From: Manihot esculenta
Taxonomy: Eukaryota; Streptophyta; Magnoliopsida; Malpighiales; Euphorbiaceae
Direction of reading: 5' to 3'
Assembly (NCBI RefSeq): GCF_001659605.2
Contig: NC_035164.2
Location: forward strand, 12,498,965-12,562,964
Length of the DNA stretch: 64,000 nucleotides
This document shows positions 33,837 to 44,742 of this stretch, piece after piece. How positions within the stretch are numbered: position 1 is the stretch's first letter; every line of letters begins with the position of its first letter. Below the pieces are notes generated by a model. That model ran no database searches. It was not told the origin of the DNA and saw only the letters and a list, made by a program, of their open reading frames with translations. The translations under genes were made by a program, and so were the position numbers.

Positions 33837-34673
33837 TCTTCTACGCCTTGCGGAAAGAGGTCACCGCTGAGGGAGGCTTGGTTCCTTGTTCTGTCTTTGT
33901 CCCTATGTCTGCTGAGCTTGGAAGCCACGCCCTTGAGAGTTGAATCGAGGACGTCGATTCGAAGAAGAATTTGAAGAAGTCTGTTGATTTCCATAGAAAG
34001 CCACGTGAGAAGCAATTTGGTCAAGACCTGTTTCAGTTTGTGTGGAAAACCACATACGTCGCTGATCGAGATTCTTAAGTTGGGAGACTAGCTCATTATA
34101 CATTGGTCGCGGTGGCTTGAGCATCGTTGTGGTGAACGTGTCGTATTGGGGTCCCAGACTGGTAAGAAGACAAAATATTTTCTCTTCATCGGGTACTATT
34201 TTTCCAATTGCTGCTAAATTGTCACAGATCTCTTTAAACAATCTTAGGTGTTCTGTGATGGACCGACTTTCTTCTTTGCGAAAGTAGGTCAATTGCTGTC
34301 GGAGGATAAATACCCTTTCTTGTGAATCTTGGGCAAACGCATCTTTTAAAGCGCTCCAAACAGTATGAACAGTTTCTAATCCGATGACAAGGCCGAGTGA
34401 TTCCTCGCTTAATGTTCCATAGATCCATCCACGAAGTAATCGGTCGGACTTTTGCCATGCTTTGAATGTGTCTGATTGTTGAGGTTGATAATTTTCGGGA
34501 ATTGGGTTGGGAGGGTTATTGAATTTCTGATCCTCAGGAAAGCCACTAACAAGGTGATCTGACAGCTCCTGACTTTCAGCTAAACTCAAAACTTGTTCTC
34601 TCCACAGAGGATAGTTTGTTTGTTTGAGTTTCAAAGTGACGAAATTGGCGACATTCAGATTTGACGAAGCCAT
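33837..34673 (-). pseudogene. Copia gag
   Basis: The start codon at 34671-34673 gives MASSNLNVANFVTLKLKQTN and the frame runs 256 residues to TAG 33903-33905. The N-terminal stretch (LKQTNYPLWREQVLSLAES) and the middle (RVFILRQQLTYFRKEESRS, EKIFCLLTSLGPQYD) are the usual plant Copia gag capsid region. The tail is Ser/Asn/Arg-rich. The start lies 17 bp from the PBS. The region after the stop up to the zinc knuckle is out of frame. Confidence 0.88.
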
Positions 34674-34690
34674 GGTGAGAGATCGTCAAA

Positions 34691-34702
34691 GCTCTGATAC
34701 CA
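34691..34702 (-). promoter_or_regulatory. Copia primer binding site (tRNA-iMet)
   Basis: The minus strand reads TGGTATCAGAGC, directly next to the LTR end at 34703 with no spacer. This supports the TA...CT LTR boundary. Confidence 0.88.
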
Positions 34703-35005
34703 AGACAACAAAGTGAAAAAAAGATGTTTTTTAAGAATATAATCTTCGTTATATTTTTCTTCACAGTACACACATGATTTAAATAAGAGAATTGATAACT
34801 AAAGTTGCCTATTGAATAGGAGAGAATAATGAAAAAAATATCACCAGTATGTGAATGAATCACCCTAATAATCCTAATCACAAGACTCATTCAATTGTTC
34901 AATATTTACAAAATTAACCCTTATCACTCTAATACTCAAGCCTTAGCACAACAGCCTTATTACTCCTGAGCGGTGGAACCATCCTTATGACTCCCTGAAC
35001 TAATA
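34703..35005 (-). repeat. Copia 5' LTR
   Basis: It is 303 bp, matching 22827-23129 with about 12 substitutions. Its outer edge abuts CTTGA (35006-35010), after which the satellite resumes in the phase left at 22826. Confidence 0.92.
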
Positions 35006-38000
35006 CTTGACTTTAAACTAATTAAACAAGTTTTATTTTAATTGAATATTTGAATAAATGATTGCTAATAATTATTATATTTTGTTTAAAATGTATGAGT
35101 ATAATATTTTGGGTAACAATGGCACTGTTATTTATTTTGTACCCATCATTTCTTCTTTAATGTTTAGACACTGTCATTTATTTTGCGCCTTATTATTTTT
35201 TTTTAAAATTTTCTTGACTTTAAACTAATTAAAGTGAACAATTAAAGTTTTGTTTTAATTGAATATTGGAATAAATGATTACTAATGAATAACAATTTTG
35301 TTTATAATGTATGAGTATAATATTTTGGGGTAAGAAAGGCACTGTCATTTATTTTGCGCCCTATCATTTCTTTTTTAATGTTTTTGACTTTCAACTAATT
35401 AAACATGTTGTATTTTAATTGAATATTTGTATAAATAATTAGTAATAATTATTATATTTTGTTTATAATGTATGAGTATAATATTTTGGGGTTAGAATGG
35501 TACGGTTGTTTATTTTGCGACCATCATTTCCTTTTTAATGTTCAGGCACTGCCGTTTATTTTGCGCCCCATCATTTCTTTTTTAATATTCTTCGACTTTA
35601 AACTAATTAAAATGAACAATTAAAGTTTTATTTTAATTGAATATTTGAATGAATGATTACTAATATATAACAATTTTGTTTATAATGTATAAGTATAAAA
35701 TTTTAGGGTAAGCAAGACACTGTCATTTATTTTGGGCCTATTGTTTCTTTTTTAATGTTCTTGACTTCAAACCTAGTAAAGTCAACAATTAAAGTTTTAT
35801 TGTTTATTTCGCGCCCTATTGTTTCTTTTTTAATGTTCATGACTTTAAACTAATTAAAGTAAACAATTAATGTTTTATTTTAATTGTATATTTGAATAAA
35901 TGCGTACTAATGAATAACAATTTTGCTTATACTCTATGACGATAATATTTTAGGGTACGTAAGGCACTGTTGTTTATTTTGTGCCCTATCGTTTCTTTTT
36001 TAATGTTCTTGACTTTAGACTAATTAAACATATTTTATTTTAATTAAATATTTAAATAAATATTTGCTAATAATTATTATATTTTGTTTAAAATGTATGA
36101 GTACAATATTTTGGGTAAGAAAGGCACAATTGTTTATTTTGCGACCATCATTTCCTTTCTAATGTTTAGGCACTGTCGTTTATTTTGCGCCCCATCCTTT
36201 CTTTTTTAATGTTCATGACTTCAAACTAATTAAAGTGAACAGTTAAAGTTTTATTTTAATTGAACATTTAAATAAATGATTACTAATAGATAACAATTTT
36301 GCTTATAATGTATGAGTATAATATTTTGGGGGTAAGAAATGCACTGTCGTTTATTTTGCGCCCTATCGTTTCTTTTTTAATATTCTTGACTTTCAACTAA
36401 TTAAACAAGTTTTAGTTTAATTGAATATTTGAATAAATAATTACTAATAATTATTATATTTTGTTTAAAATGTATGAGTATAATATTTTGGGGCAAGAAA
36501 GGCACGGTTGTTTATTTTGCGACCATCATTTCCTTTTTAATGTTTAGGCACTGTCGTTTATTTTGCGCCCAGTCGTTTCTTTTTTAATGTTCTTTCACTT
36601 TAAACTAATTAAAGTAAACAATTAAAGTTTTATTTTAATTGAACATTTGAATAAATAATTACGAATAAATAACAATTTTATTCATAATATATGAGTATAA
36701 TATTTTGGGCTAAGGAAGGCACTCTCGTTTATTTTGCACCCCATTATATCTTTTTTAATATTCTTGACTTTAAACTAATTAAAGTGAATAATTAAAATTT
36801 TATTTTAATTGAACATTTGAATAAATGATTACTAATATATAACAAGTATGTTTATAATGTATAAGCATAATATTTTGAGGTTAGAAAGACACTGTCATTT
36901 ATTTTGCGCCACATTATTTCTTTTTTAATGTTCTCGACTTTAAACTAAATAAAATGAACAATTAAAGTTTTATTTTAATTGAATATTTGAATAAATGATT
37001 ACTAATATATAACAATTTTGTTTATAATGTATAAGCATAATATTTTAGGGTAAGCAGGGCACTGTAATTTATTTTGGGCCTATTGTTTCTTTTTTAATGT
37101 TCCTAACTTCAAACCTATTAAATTCAACAATTAAAGTTTTATTTTAATTGAATATTTGAATAAATGATTAGTAATAAATAACAATTTTGTTTATAGTGTA
37201 TGAGTATAACATTTTGGGGTAAGAAAAGCACTGTCATTTATTTCGCTCCATATCATTTCTTTTTTAATGTTCGTGACTTTAAACTAATTAAAGTAAACAA
37301 TTAATGTTTTATTTTAATTGAATATTTGAATAAATTATTACTAATAAATAACAATTTTGCTTATAATGTATGAGTATAATATTTTAAGGTAAGCAGGGCA
37401 CTGTTTTTTATTTTGGACCCATTGTTTCTTTTTTAATGTTCCTGACTTGAAACCTATTAAAGTGAACAATTATAGTTTTATTTTAATTGAATATTTGAAT
37501 AAATGATTGCTAATAAATAACAATTTTATTTATATTGTATGAGTATAATATTTTGGGATAAGAAAGGCACTGTCGTTTATTTCGCGCCCTATCGTTTCTT
37601 TTTTAATGTTCTTGACTTTAAACTAATTAAAGCAAAAAATTAATGTTTTTTTTAATTGAATATTTGAATAAAATGATTACTAATGAATAACAATTTTGCT
37701 TATAATGTATGAGTATAATATTTAGGGTAATTAAGGCACTATCGTTTATTTTGCACCCATCGTTTCTTTTTTAATGTTCTTGACTTTAAACTAATTAAAG
37801 AGATTTTATTTTAATTGAATATTTGAATAAAAAATTAGTAATAATTATTATATTTTGTTTAAAATATATGAGTATAATATTTTGGGGTAAAAATGGCAAT
37901 GTCATTTATTTCACGCCCAATCGTTTGTTTTGTAATGTTATTGACTTTAAACTAATTAAAGTAAATAACTAAAGTTTTATTTTAATTGTATATTTGAATA

Positions 38001-41000
38001 ACTGATTCCTAATGAATAACAATTTTGCTTATAATATATGACTAATATTTTGGGGTAAGGCACTGACGATTATTTTGCGCACTATCGTTTATTTTTTAAT
38101 GTTCTTGACTTTAAACTAATTAAACAAGTTTTATTTTAATTGAATATTTGAATAAATAATTGTTAATAATTATTATATTTTGTTTAATATGTATGAGTAT
38201 AATATTTTGGGTAACAATGGCGCTATGATTTATTTTGTACCCATCATTTCTTTTTTAATGTTCAGACACTGTCATTTAATTTGCGCCTTATTGCTTTTTT
38301 TTTAAATGTTCTTGACTTTAAACTAATTAAAGTGAACAATTAAAGTTTTTTTTTAATTGAATATTAGAATAAATGATTACTAATAAATAACAATTTTGTT
38401 TATAATGTATGAGTATAATATTTTGGGGTAAGAAAGGCAGTGTGGTTTATTTTGCGCCCTATCGTTTCTTTTTTAATGTTTTTGACTTTCAACTAATTAA
38501 ACAAGTTTTATTTTAATTGAATATTTGTATAAATAATTAGTAATAATTATTATATTTTGTTTATAATGTATGAGTATAATATTTTGGGTAAGAAAGGCAC
38601 CGTCGTTTATGTAGCGCCCATCATTTATTTTTTAATGTTCCGGCACTGTCGTTTATTTTGTGCCCCATCATTTTTTTTAATGTTCTTGACTTTAAACTAA
38701 TTAAAGTGAACAATTAAAGTTTTATTTTAATTGAATATTTCAATGAATGATTACTAATATATAACAATTTTGTTTATAACGTATAAGTATAATATTTTAG
38801 GGTAAGCAGAACACTGTCATTTATTTTGGGCCTATTGTTTCTTTTTTAATGTTCCAGACTTCAAACCTATTAAATTCATCAATTATTTTAATTGAATATT
38901 TGAATAAATGATTACTAATAAATAACAATTTTATTTATAGTGTATGAGTATAATATTTTGGGGTAAGAAAGGCACTGTCGTTTATTTCACGCCATATCGT
39001 TCCTTTTTTAATGTTCAGGCACTATCGTTTATTTTGCATCCCATCGTTTCTCTTTTAATGTTCATGTCTTCAAACTAATTAAAGTAAACAATTAAAGTTT
39101 TAACTTAATTGGACATTTGAATAAATGATTACTAATAAATAACAAGTTTATTTATAATGTATAAATATAATATTTTAGGGTAAGAAAGGTACTATCATTT
39201 ATTTTGCGTCCATCATTTCTTTTTTAAATATTCATACACTGTCGTTTATTTTGCACCCCATCGTTTCTTTTTAATGATCATGTCTTCAAACTAAGTAAAG
39301 TAAATAATTAAAGTTTTAATTTAGTTGAACATTTGAATAAATGATTACTAATAAATAACAAGTTCGTTTATAATGTATAAATATAATATTTTAGGGTAAG
39401 AAAGGCACTATCATTTATTTTGCGTCCATCATTTCTTTTTTAATGTTCAGGCACTGTCGTTTATTTTGCACCCCATCGTTTCTTTTTTAATGTTCTTTGA
39501 CTTTAAACTAATTAAAGTAAACAATTAAAGTTTTATTTTAATTGAAAATTTGAATAAATGATTACTAATGAATAATAATTTTGTTTATAATATATGAGTA
39601 TAATATTTTGGGCTAAGAAAGGCACTGTCGTATATTTTGTGCCCCATCATTTCTTTTTTAATGTTCTTGACTTTAAACTAATTAAAGTGAACAATTAAAG
39701 TTTTATTTTAATTGAATATTTGAATGAATGATTACTAATTTATAACAATTTTGTTTATAATGTATAAGTATAATATTTTAGGGTAAATAGAGCACTGTCA
39801 TTTATTTTGGGCCTATTGTTTCTTTTTTAATGTTCCTGACTTCAAACCTATTAAGGTCAACAATTAAAGTTTTATTTTAATTGAATATTTGAATAAATGA
39901 TTACTAATAAATAACAATTTTATTTATAGTGTATGAGTATAATATTTTGGGCTAAGAAAGGCACTGTCGTTTATTTTGCCCCCCATCATTTTTTTTAATG
40001 TTCTTGACTTTAAACTAATTAAAGTTAACAATTAAAATTTTATTTTAATTGAATATTTCAATAAATGATTACTAATAAATAACAATTTTGCTTATAATGT
40101 ATGAGTATAATATTTTAGGGTAAGTAAGGCACTGTCGTTTATTTTGGGCCTATTGTTTCTTTTTTAATGTTCCTAACTTTAATTCTATTAAAGTCAACAA
40201 TTAAAGTTTTATATTAATTGAATATTTGAATAAATGATTACTAATAAATAACAATTTTATGTATAGTGTATGAGTATAATATTTTGGGGTAAGAAAGGCA
40301 CTGTCGTTTATTTCGCGCCCAATCGTTTCTTTTTTAATGTTCTTGATTTTAAACTAATTAAAGCAAAAAATTAGTATTTTATTTTAATTGAATATTTGAA
40401 TAAATGATTACTAATGAATAACAATTTTGCTTATAATGTATGAGTATAATATTTTGGGGTAATTAAGGCACTGTCGTTTATTTTGCGCCCCATCGTTTCT
40501 TTTTTAATGTTCTTGACTTTAAACTGATTAAAGAGGTTTTGTTTTAATTGAATATTTGAATAAAAAATTAGTAATAATTATTATATTTTGTTTAAAATGT
40601 ATGAGTATAATATTTTGGGGTAAGAATGGCACCGGTTTTTTATTTTGCGACCATCATTTCCTTTTTAATGTTCAGGCACTGCTGTTTATTTTGCGCCCCA
40701 TCATTTCTTTTTTAATATTTTTTGACTTTAAACTAATATGTTGGGGTAAGGAAGACACCGTCGTATATTTTGCGCCACATTATTTCTTTTTTAATGTTCT
40801 TGACTTTAAACTAAATAAAATGAGCAATTAACGTTTTGTTTTAATTAATTATTTAAATAAATGATTACTAATATACAAATATTTTGTTTATAATATATAA
40901 GTATAATATTTTAGGGTAAGCAGGGCACTGTCATTTATTTTGGGCCCATTGTTTCTTTTTTAATGTTCCTGACTTCAAACCTATTAAAGTGAACAATTAA

Positions 41001-42937
41001 ATTTTTATTTTAATTGAATATTTGAATAAATGATTACTAATAAATAACAATTTTATTTATAGTGTATGAGTATAATATTTTGGGATAAGAAAGGCACTAT
41101 CGTTTATTTCATGCCCTATCGTTTCTTTTTTAATGTTTATGACTTTAAACTAATTAAAGTAAACAATTAATGTTTTATTTTAATTGTATATTTGAATAAA
41201 TGAGTACTAATGAATAACAATTTTGCTTAGACTCTATGACGATAATATTTTAGGGTACGTAAGGCACTGTTATTTATTTTGCGCCCTATCGTTTCTTTTT
41301 TAATGTTCTTGACTTTAAACTAATTAAACGTGTTTTATTTTAATTGAATATTTGAATAAATAATTGCTAATAATTATTATATGTTGTTTAAAATGTATGA
41401 GTATAATATTTTGGGGTAAGAAAGGCACAATTGTTTATTTTGCGACCATCATTTCCTTTCTAATGTTTAGGCATCGTCGTTTATTTTGCGCCCCATCCTT
41501 TCTTTTTTAATGTTCATGACTTCAAACTAATTAAAGTGAACAATTAAAGTTTTATTTTAATTGAACATTTAAATAAATGATTACTAATAGATAACAATTT
41601 TGCTTATAATGTATGAGTATAATATTTTGGGGGTAAGATATGCACTGTCGTTTATTTTGCGCCCTATCGTTTCTTTTTTAATATTCTTGACTTTCAACTA
41701 ATTAAACAAGTTTTACTTTAATTGAATATTTGAATAAATAATTACTAATAATTATTATATTTTGTTTAAAATGTATGAATATAATATTTTGGGGCAAGAA
41801 AGGCACGGTTGTTTATTTTGCGACCATCATTTCCTTTTTAATGTGTAGGCACTGTCGTTTATTTGGCGCCTAGTCGTTTCTTTTTTAATGTTCTTTTACT
41901 TTAAACTAATTAAAGTAAACAATTAAAGTTATATTTTAATTGAACATTTGAATAAATAATTACGAATAAATAACAATTTTATTTATAATATATGGGTATT
42001 ATATTTTGGGCTAAGGAAGGCACTCTCGTTTATTTAGCATCCCATTATTTTTTTTTAATATTCTTGACTTTAAACTAATTCAAGTGAATAATTAAAGTTT
42101 TATTTTAATTGAACATTTGAATAAATGGTAACTAATATATAACAAGTATGTTTATAATGTACGAGTGTAATATTTTAGGGTAAGCAGGGCACTGTCATTT
42201 ATTTTGAGCCCATTGTTTCTTTTTTAATGTTCCTGACTTCAAACCTATTAAAGTGAACAATTATAGTTTTATTTTAATTGAATATTTGAATAAATGATTA
42301 CTAATAAATAACAAATTTATTTATATTGTATGAGTATAATATTTTGGGGTAAGAAAGGCACTGTCGTTTATTTCGCGCCCTATCGTTTCTTTTGTAATGT
42401 TCTTGACTTTAAACTAATTAAAGTAAATAATTAATGTTTTATTTTAATTGTATATTTGAATAACTGATTACTAATAAATAACAATTTTGCTTATAATATA
42501 TGACTAATATTTTGGGGTAAGTAAGGCATTGTCGTTTGTTTTGCGCACTATCGTTTCTTTTTTAATGTTCTTGACTTTAAACTAATTAAACAAGTTTTAT
42601 TTTAATTGAATATTTGAATAAATAATTGCTAATAATTATTATATTTTGTTTAAAATGTATGAGTATAATATTTTGGGTAACAATGGCGCTCTTATTTATT
42701 TTGTACCCATCATTTCTTTTTTAATGTTCAGACACTGTTATTTATTTTGCGCCTTATTGTTTTTTTTAAATGTTCTTGACTTTAAACTAATTAAAGTGAA
42801 TAATTAAAGTTTTGTTTTAATTGAATATTAGAATAAATGATTACTAATGAATAACAATTTTGTTTATAATGTATGAGTATAATATTTTGGGGTAAGAAAG
42901 GCACTATCGTCTATTTTGCGCCTTATCGTTTCTTTTT
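35006..42937. repeat. Satellite array, segment 2
   Basis: This is the same satellite as segment 1, continuing in phase across the Copia insertion. It holds both the 170-bp and about 160-bp monomer classes and shortened units. Blocks of it recur in segment 3: for example, the unit with 'gggggtaagaaatgcactg' at about 36330 recurs at 41632, 45796 and, altered, at 52919. No gene is seen. The last nine bases, TTTCTTTTT at 42929-42937, are the target-site duplication of the Mutator-like element. Confidence 0.95.
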
Positions 42938-43120
42938 GGGTAAACTGTAATTTAGTCCCTCTGGTTTAGTAAAATGCAACCTTTTGTCCCTCTGTTTTAA
43001 AAAATCTTCAATTTAGTCACTTTAATTTTTAAAAACTATGACATTAGTCCCGCCCATTAGATTTTCAGTTAAATCACCGTTAATTTTAGTTAAAAAGACT
43101 AAAATACCCATTCTCTCTCC
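42938..43120 (+). repeat. Left terminal inverted repeat of the Mutator-like element
   Basis: 183 bp; it pairs with 44560-44742 with about 11 mismatches or shifts. It starts GGGTAAACTG and ends CATTCTCTCTCC. Confidence 0.92.
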
Positions 43121-43220
43121 TTCCTCTTCCTCTTCTTCTTCTTCTTCTTCTTCTTCTTCTCTTTTCCGATCTCCTTATTCTTCCTCTTCTTCTTCTTCTT
43201 CTTCTTCTCCTTCCCGATCT
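43121..43220 (+). repeat. CTT/TCC-rich simple repeat
   Basis: Two runs of TTC repeats (about 43134-43160 and 43184-43207), separated by 'cttttccgatctccttattc'. The sequence next to the right repeat also has 'tccgatctccttcttcttctc' on the other strand, so the simple repeat probably grew from the original subterminal sequence of the transposon. Confidence 0.8.
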
Positions 43221-43287
43221 CCTATACATTCAACCTATACAACCTATACATTCTTTTAACTCCTTAATTTTACAAGCACAAAATTCA

Positions 43288-44528
43288 TCAATTCTGGGCT
43301 CTCCCATCACCTTCAGTAATAGCATCCTTAAAAGAAAGACCACTTGGGATCATTGGCAGGACATGTTCCTGATGTGGGATAATCACATCAAGCAAATAAG
43401 GTCCTGGAGTCTCCAACATTTTCTTCATAGCCTCTCTAAGCTCACTTCTCTTTGTCACTCTCGCAGCTGGAATATCGCATGCCTCAGCAAACTTCAACAT
43501 GTCTGGGAAAATCTCTTCTTCTTTTGATGGGTTCCCTAAATATGTATGTGCTCTGTTGGAATGATAGAATATGTCCTCCCATTGAACAACCATACCCAGA
43601 TGTTGATTGTTCAGTAACAAGATCTTCACAGGCAAGTTCTCTGTTCTTATCGTCGCCAATTCTTGGACATTCATGATGAAGCTTCCATCGCCGTCGATGT
43701 CTACCACTAGAGCATTTGGTCTTGCAATTGCAGCCCCCATAGTAGCAGGCAAGCCAAAACCCATAGCTCCTAGACCACCAGATGTTAGCCACTGATGAGG
43801 CTTTTTGTACTTGTAAAATTGTGCAGACCACATTTGGTGTTGCCCAACACCTGTGCTTATAACAGCATTACCATCAGTTAATTCATCCAGAACTTGAATT
43901 GCATATTGTGGAGGAATTGCTTCTCCTAAATTTTTATAGCTTAATGGGTATTTTGCTTTCTGTTCATTGATTTTGTCTCTCCAAGCAGAGAAATCGAGCA
44001 GGGACTTAGCTCCCTTCTTCTCCAGTAACCTGTTCAAACCTTTCAGAGCAATCTTCAGATCAGCACAGAGTGCAACGTGTGGCTGCTTGTTCTTCCCCAG
44101 TTCAGCTGGATCAATGTCAATGTGAACTATACTTACTCTGTTGGCAAAAGCCTCGACTTTACCCGTCACACGATCATCAAATCTAACTCCAAAAGCCAGC
44201 AGCAAATTTGATTGATCTATTGCATAGTTTGCATATATAGTCCCATGCATTCCCAGCATGTGAAGTGACAGCTCGTCGCCTAAAGGGAAACTTCCAAGGC
44301 CATTAGAGTACTCGCCACTGGTATCTTGGTAAGCTCAACAAATCACCTTAGGTCCTCACTACAGTTCAGAGACCCACCACCAACATACAGTACCGGTTCA
44401 TATCTTGGAAGAATATTACAGATTACACTGGAGCGGATGAGGGCTTGATGAATCTCCATGGAAGCCCCTCCTGGGTATCCAAATACGTGAGTGACTCCCT
44501 CACGCTCCAAGGCTTCAATAAGGACATC
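43288..44528 (-). pseudogene. ALS: Captured acetolactate synthase (AHAS) fragment
   Basis: Plant acetolactate synthase makes the first common intermediate of branched-chain amino acids in plastids, using thiamine diphosphate and FAD. The minus strand starts with the N-terminal part ([27 protein letters not shown], up to LPRYE, whose Glu is the catalytic one), then jumps at about 44396 to [11 protein letters not shown]. About 170 residues of a usual plant enzyme are missing there. A TGA at 44343-44345 replaces an Arg before FVELT, and one G is lost at about 44300 (after VASTLM). From 44259 an intact 323-residue frame covers the middle and thiamine-binding domains ([29 protein letters not shown]) to the natural C-terminus ([19 protein letters not shown]). 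The transit peptide is absent. It is not functional as an enzyme. Confidence 0.95.
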
Positions 44529-44642
44529 AAAGAGAAGAAGAAGGAGATCGGAGGGGAAAGGAGAGAGAATGGGTATTTTAGTCATTTTAACTAAAATTAA
44601 CGGTGATTTAACTAAAAATCTAATGGGAGGGACTAATGTCAT
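44343..44642 (-). CDS. Possible 99-residue TIR-ALS fusion frame
   Basis: A frame starting in the right inverted repeat ([19 protein letters not shown]) runs in phase into the captured acetolactate synthase N-terminus and ends at the TGA at 44343. The left repeat encodes a similar 30-residue start (43038 onward, plus strand), so the ATG belongs to the transposon ends. There is no evidence of expression; the peptide holds only the first part of the pyrimidine-binding domain and would be inactive. Confidence 0.3.
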   Translation of the reverse strand: MTLVPPIRFLVKSPLILVKMTKIPILSPFPSDLLLLLFDVLIEALEREGVTHVFGYPGGASMEIHQALIRSSVICNILPRYEPVLYVGGGSLNCSEDLR

Positions 44643-44742
44643 AGTTTTTAAAAATCACAGTGACTAAATTAAAGAATTTTTTAAACAGAGGGACAAAAGG
44701 TTACATTTCACTAAACCAGAGGGACTAAATTACAGTTTACCC
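44560..44742 (-). repeat. Right terminal inverted repeat of the Mutator-like element
   Basis: 183 bp, the inverse of 42938-43120. The outer end CAGTTTACCC is followed by the TTTCTTTTT duplication (44743-44751). Confidence 0.92.

Larger units (their letters stand above)
22827..35005 (-). mobile_element. Ty1/Copia retrotransposon, full length but decayed, split by element D
   Basis: The two 303-bp LTRs (22827-23129 and 34703-35005) are flanked by CTTGA at 22822-22826 and 35006-35010, and satellite continues on both sides. Without D and its duplicated 5 bp the element is about 5.18 kb, the usual size of small Copia elements. Domain order on the minus strand is gag, CCHC knuckle, protease, integrase, reverse transcriptase, RNase H, which is the Copia order. 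On the minus strand the LTR starts TATTAG and ends GTCT, so the ends are TA...CT rather than TG...CA. The LTRs differ at about 12 positions. Many stops and at least one frameshift make it non-functional. Confidence 0.93.
42938..44742. mobile_element. Mutator-like DNA transposon carrying a gene fragment (Pack-MULE type)
   Basis: It is 1,805 bp between two copies of TTTCTTTTT (42929-42937 and 44743-44751), a 9-bp duplication typical of Mutator. Terminal inverted repeats of 183 bp start GGGTAAACTGTAATTTAGTC at each end and are about 94% alike. There is no transposase. Between the repeats lie a CTT-rich simple repeat and an acetolactate synthase pseudogene. Long inverted repeats, a 9-bp duplication and captured host gene sequence together define a Pack-MULE-type element. 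The uninterrupted satellite sequence is recovered by removing the element and one duplication. Confidence 0.93.

Noticed and set aside
40556..40831. Small frames in the satellite (also 22814-23014 and 55751-55966).
   Set aside because: They are Phe/Ile/Leu-rich translations of tandem repeat monomers or cross into the Copia LTR, with no conservation of frame between monomers.
43038..43259. A plus-strand frame with poly-Ser in the Mutator-like element.
   Set aside because: It is the inverted repeat followed by a TTC microsatellite; not a gene.
43288..44259. The 323-residue acetolactate synthase frame taken as a functional short enzyme.
   Set aside because: It lacks the transit peptide and nearly all of the pyrimidine-binding domain, including the catalytic Glu, and lies after a nonsense codon and a frameshift.
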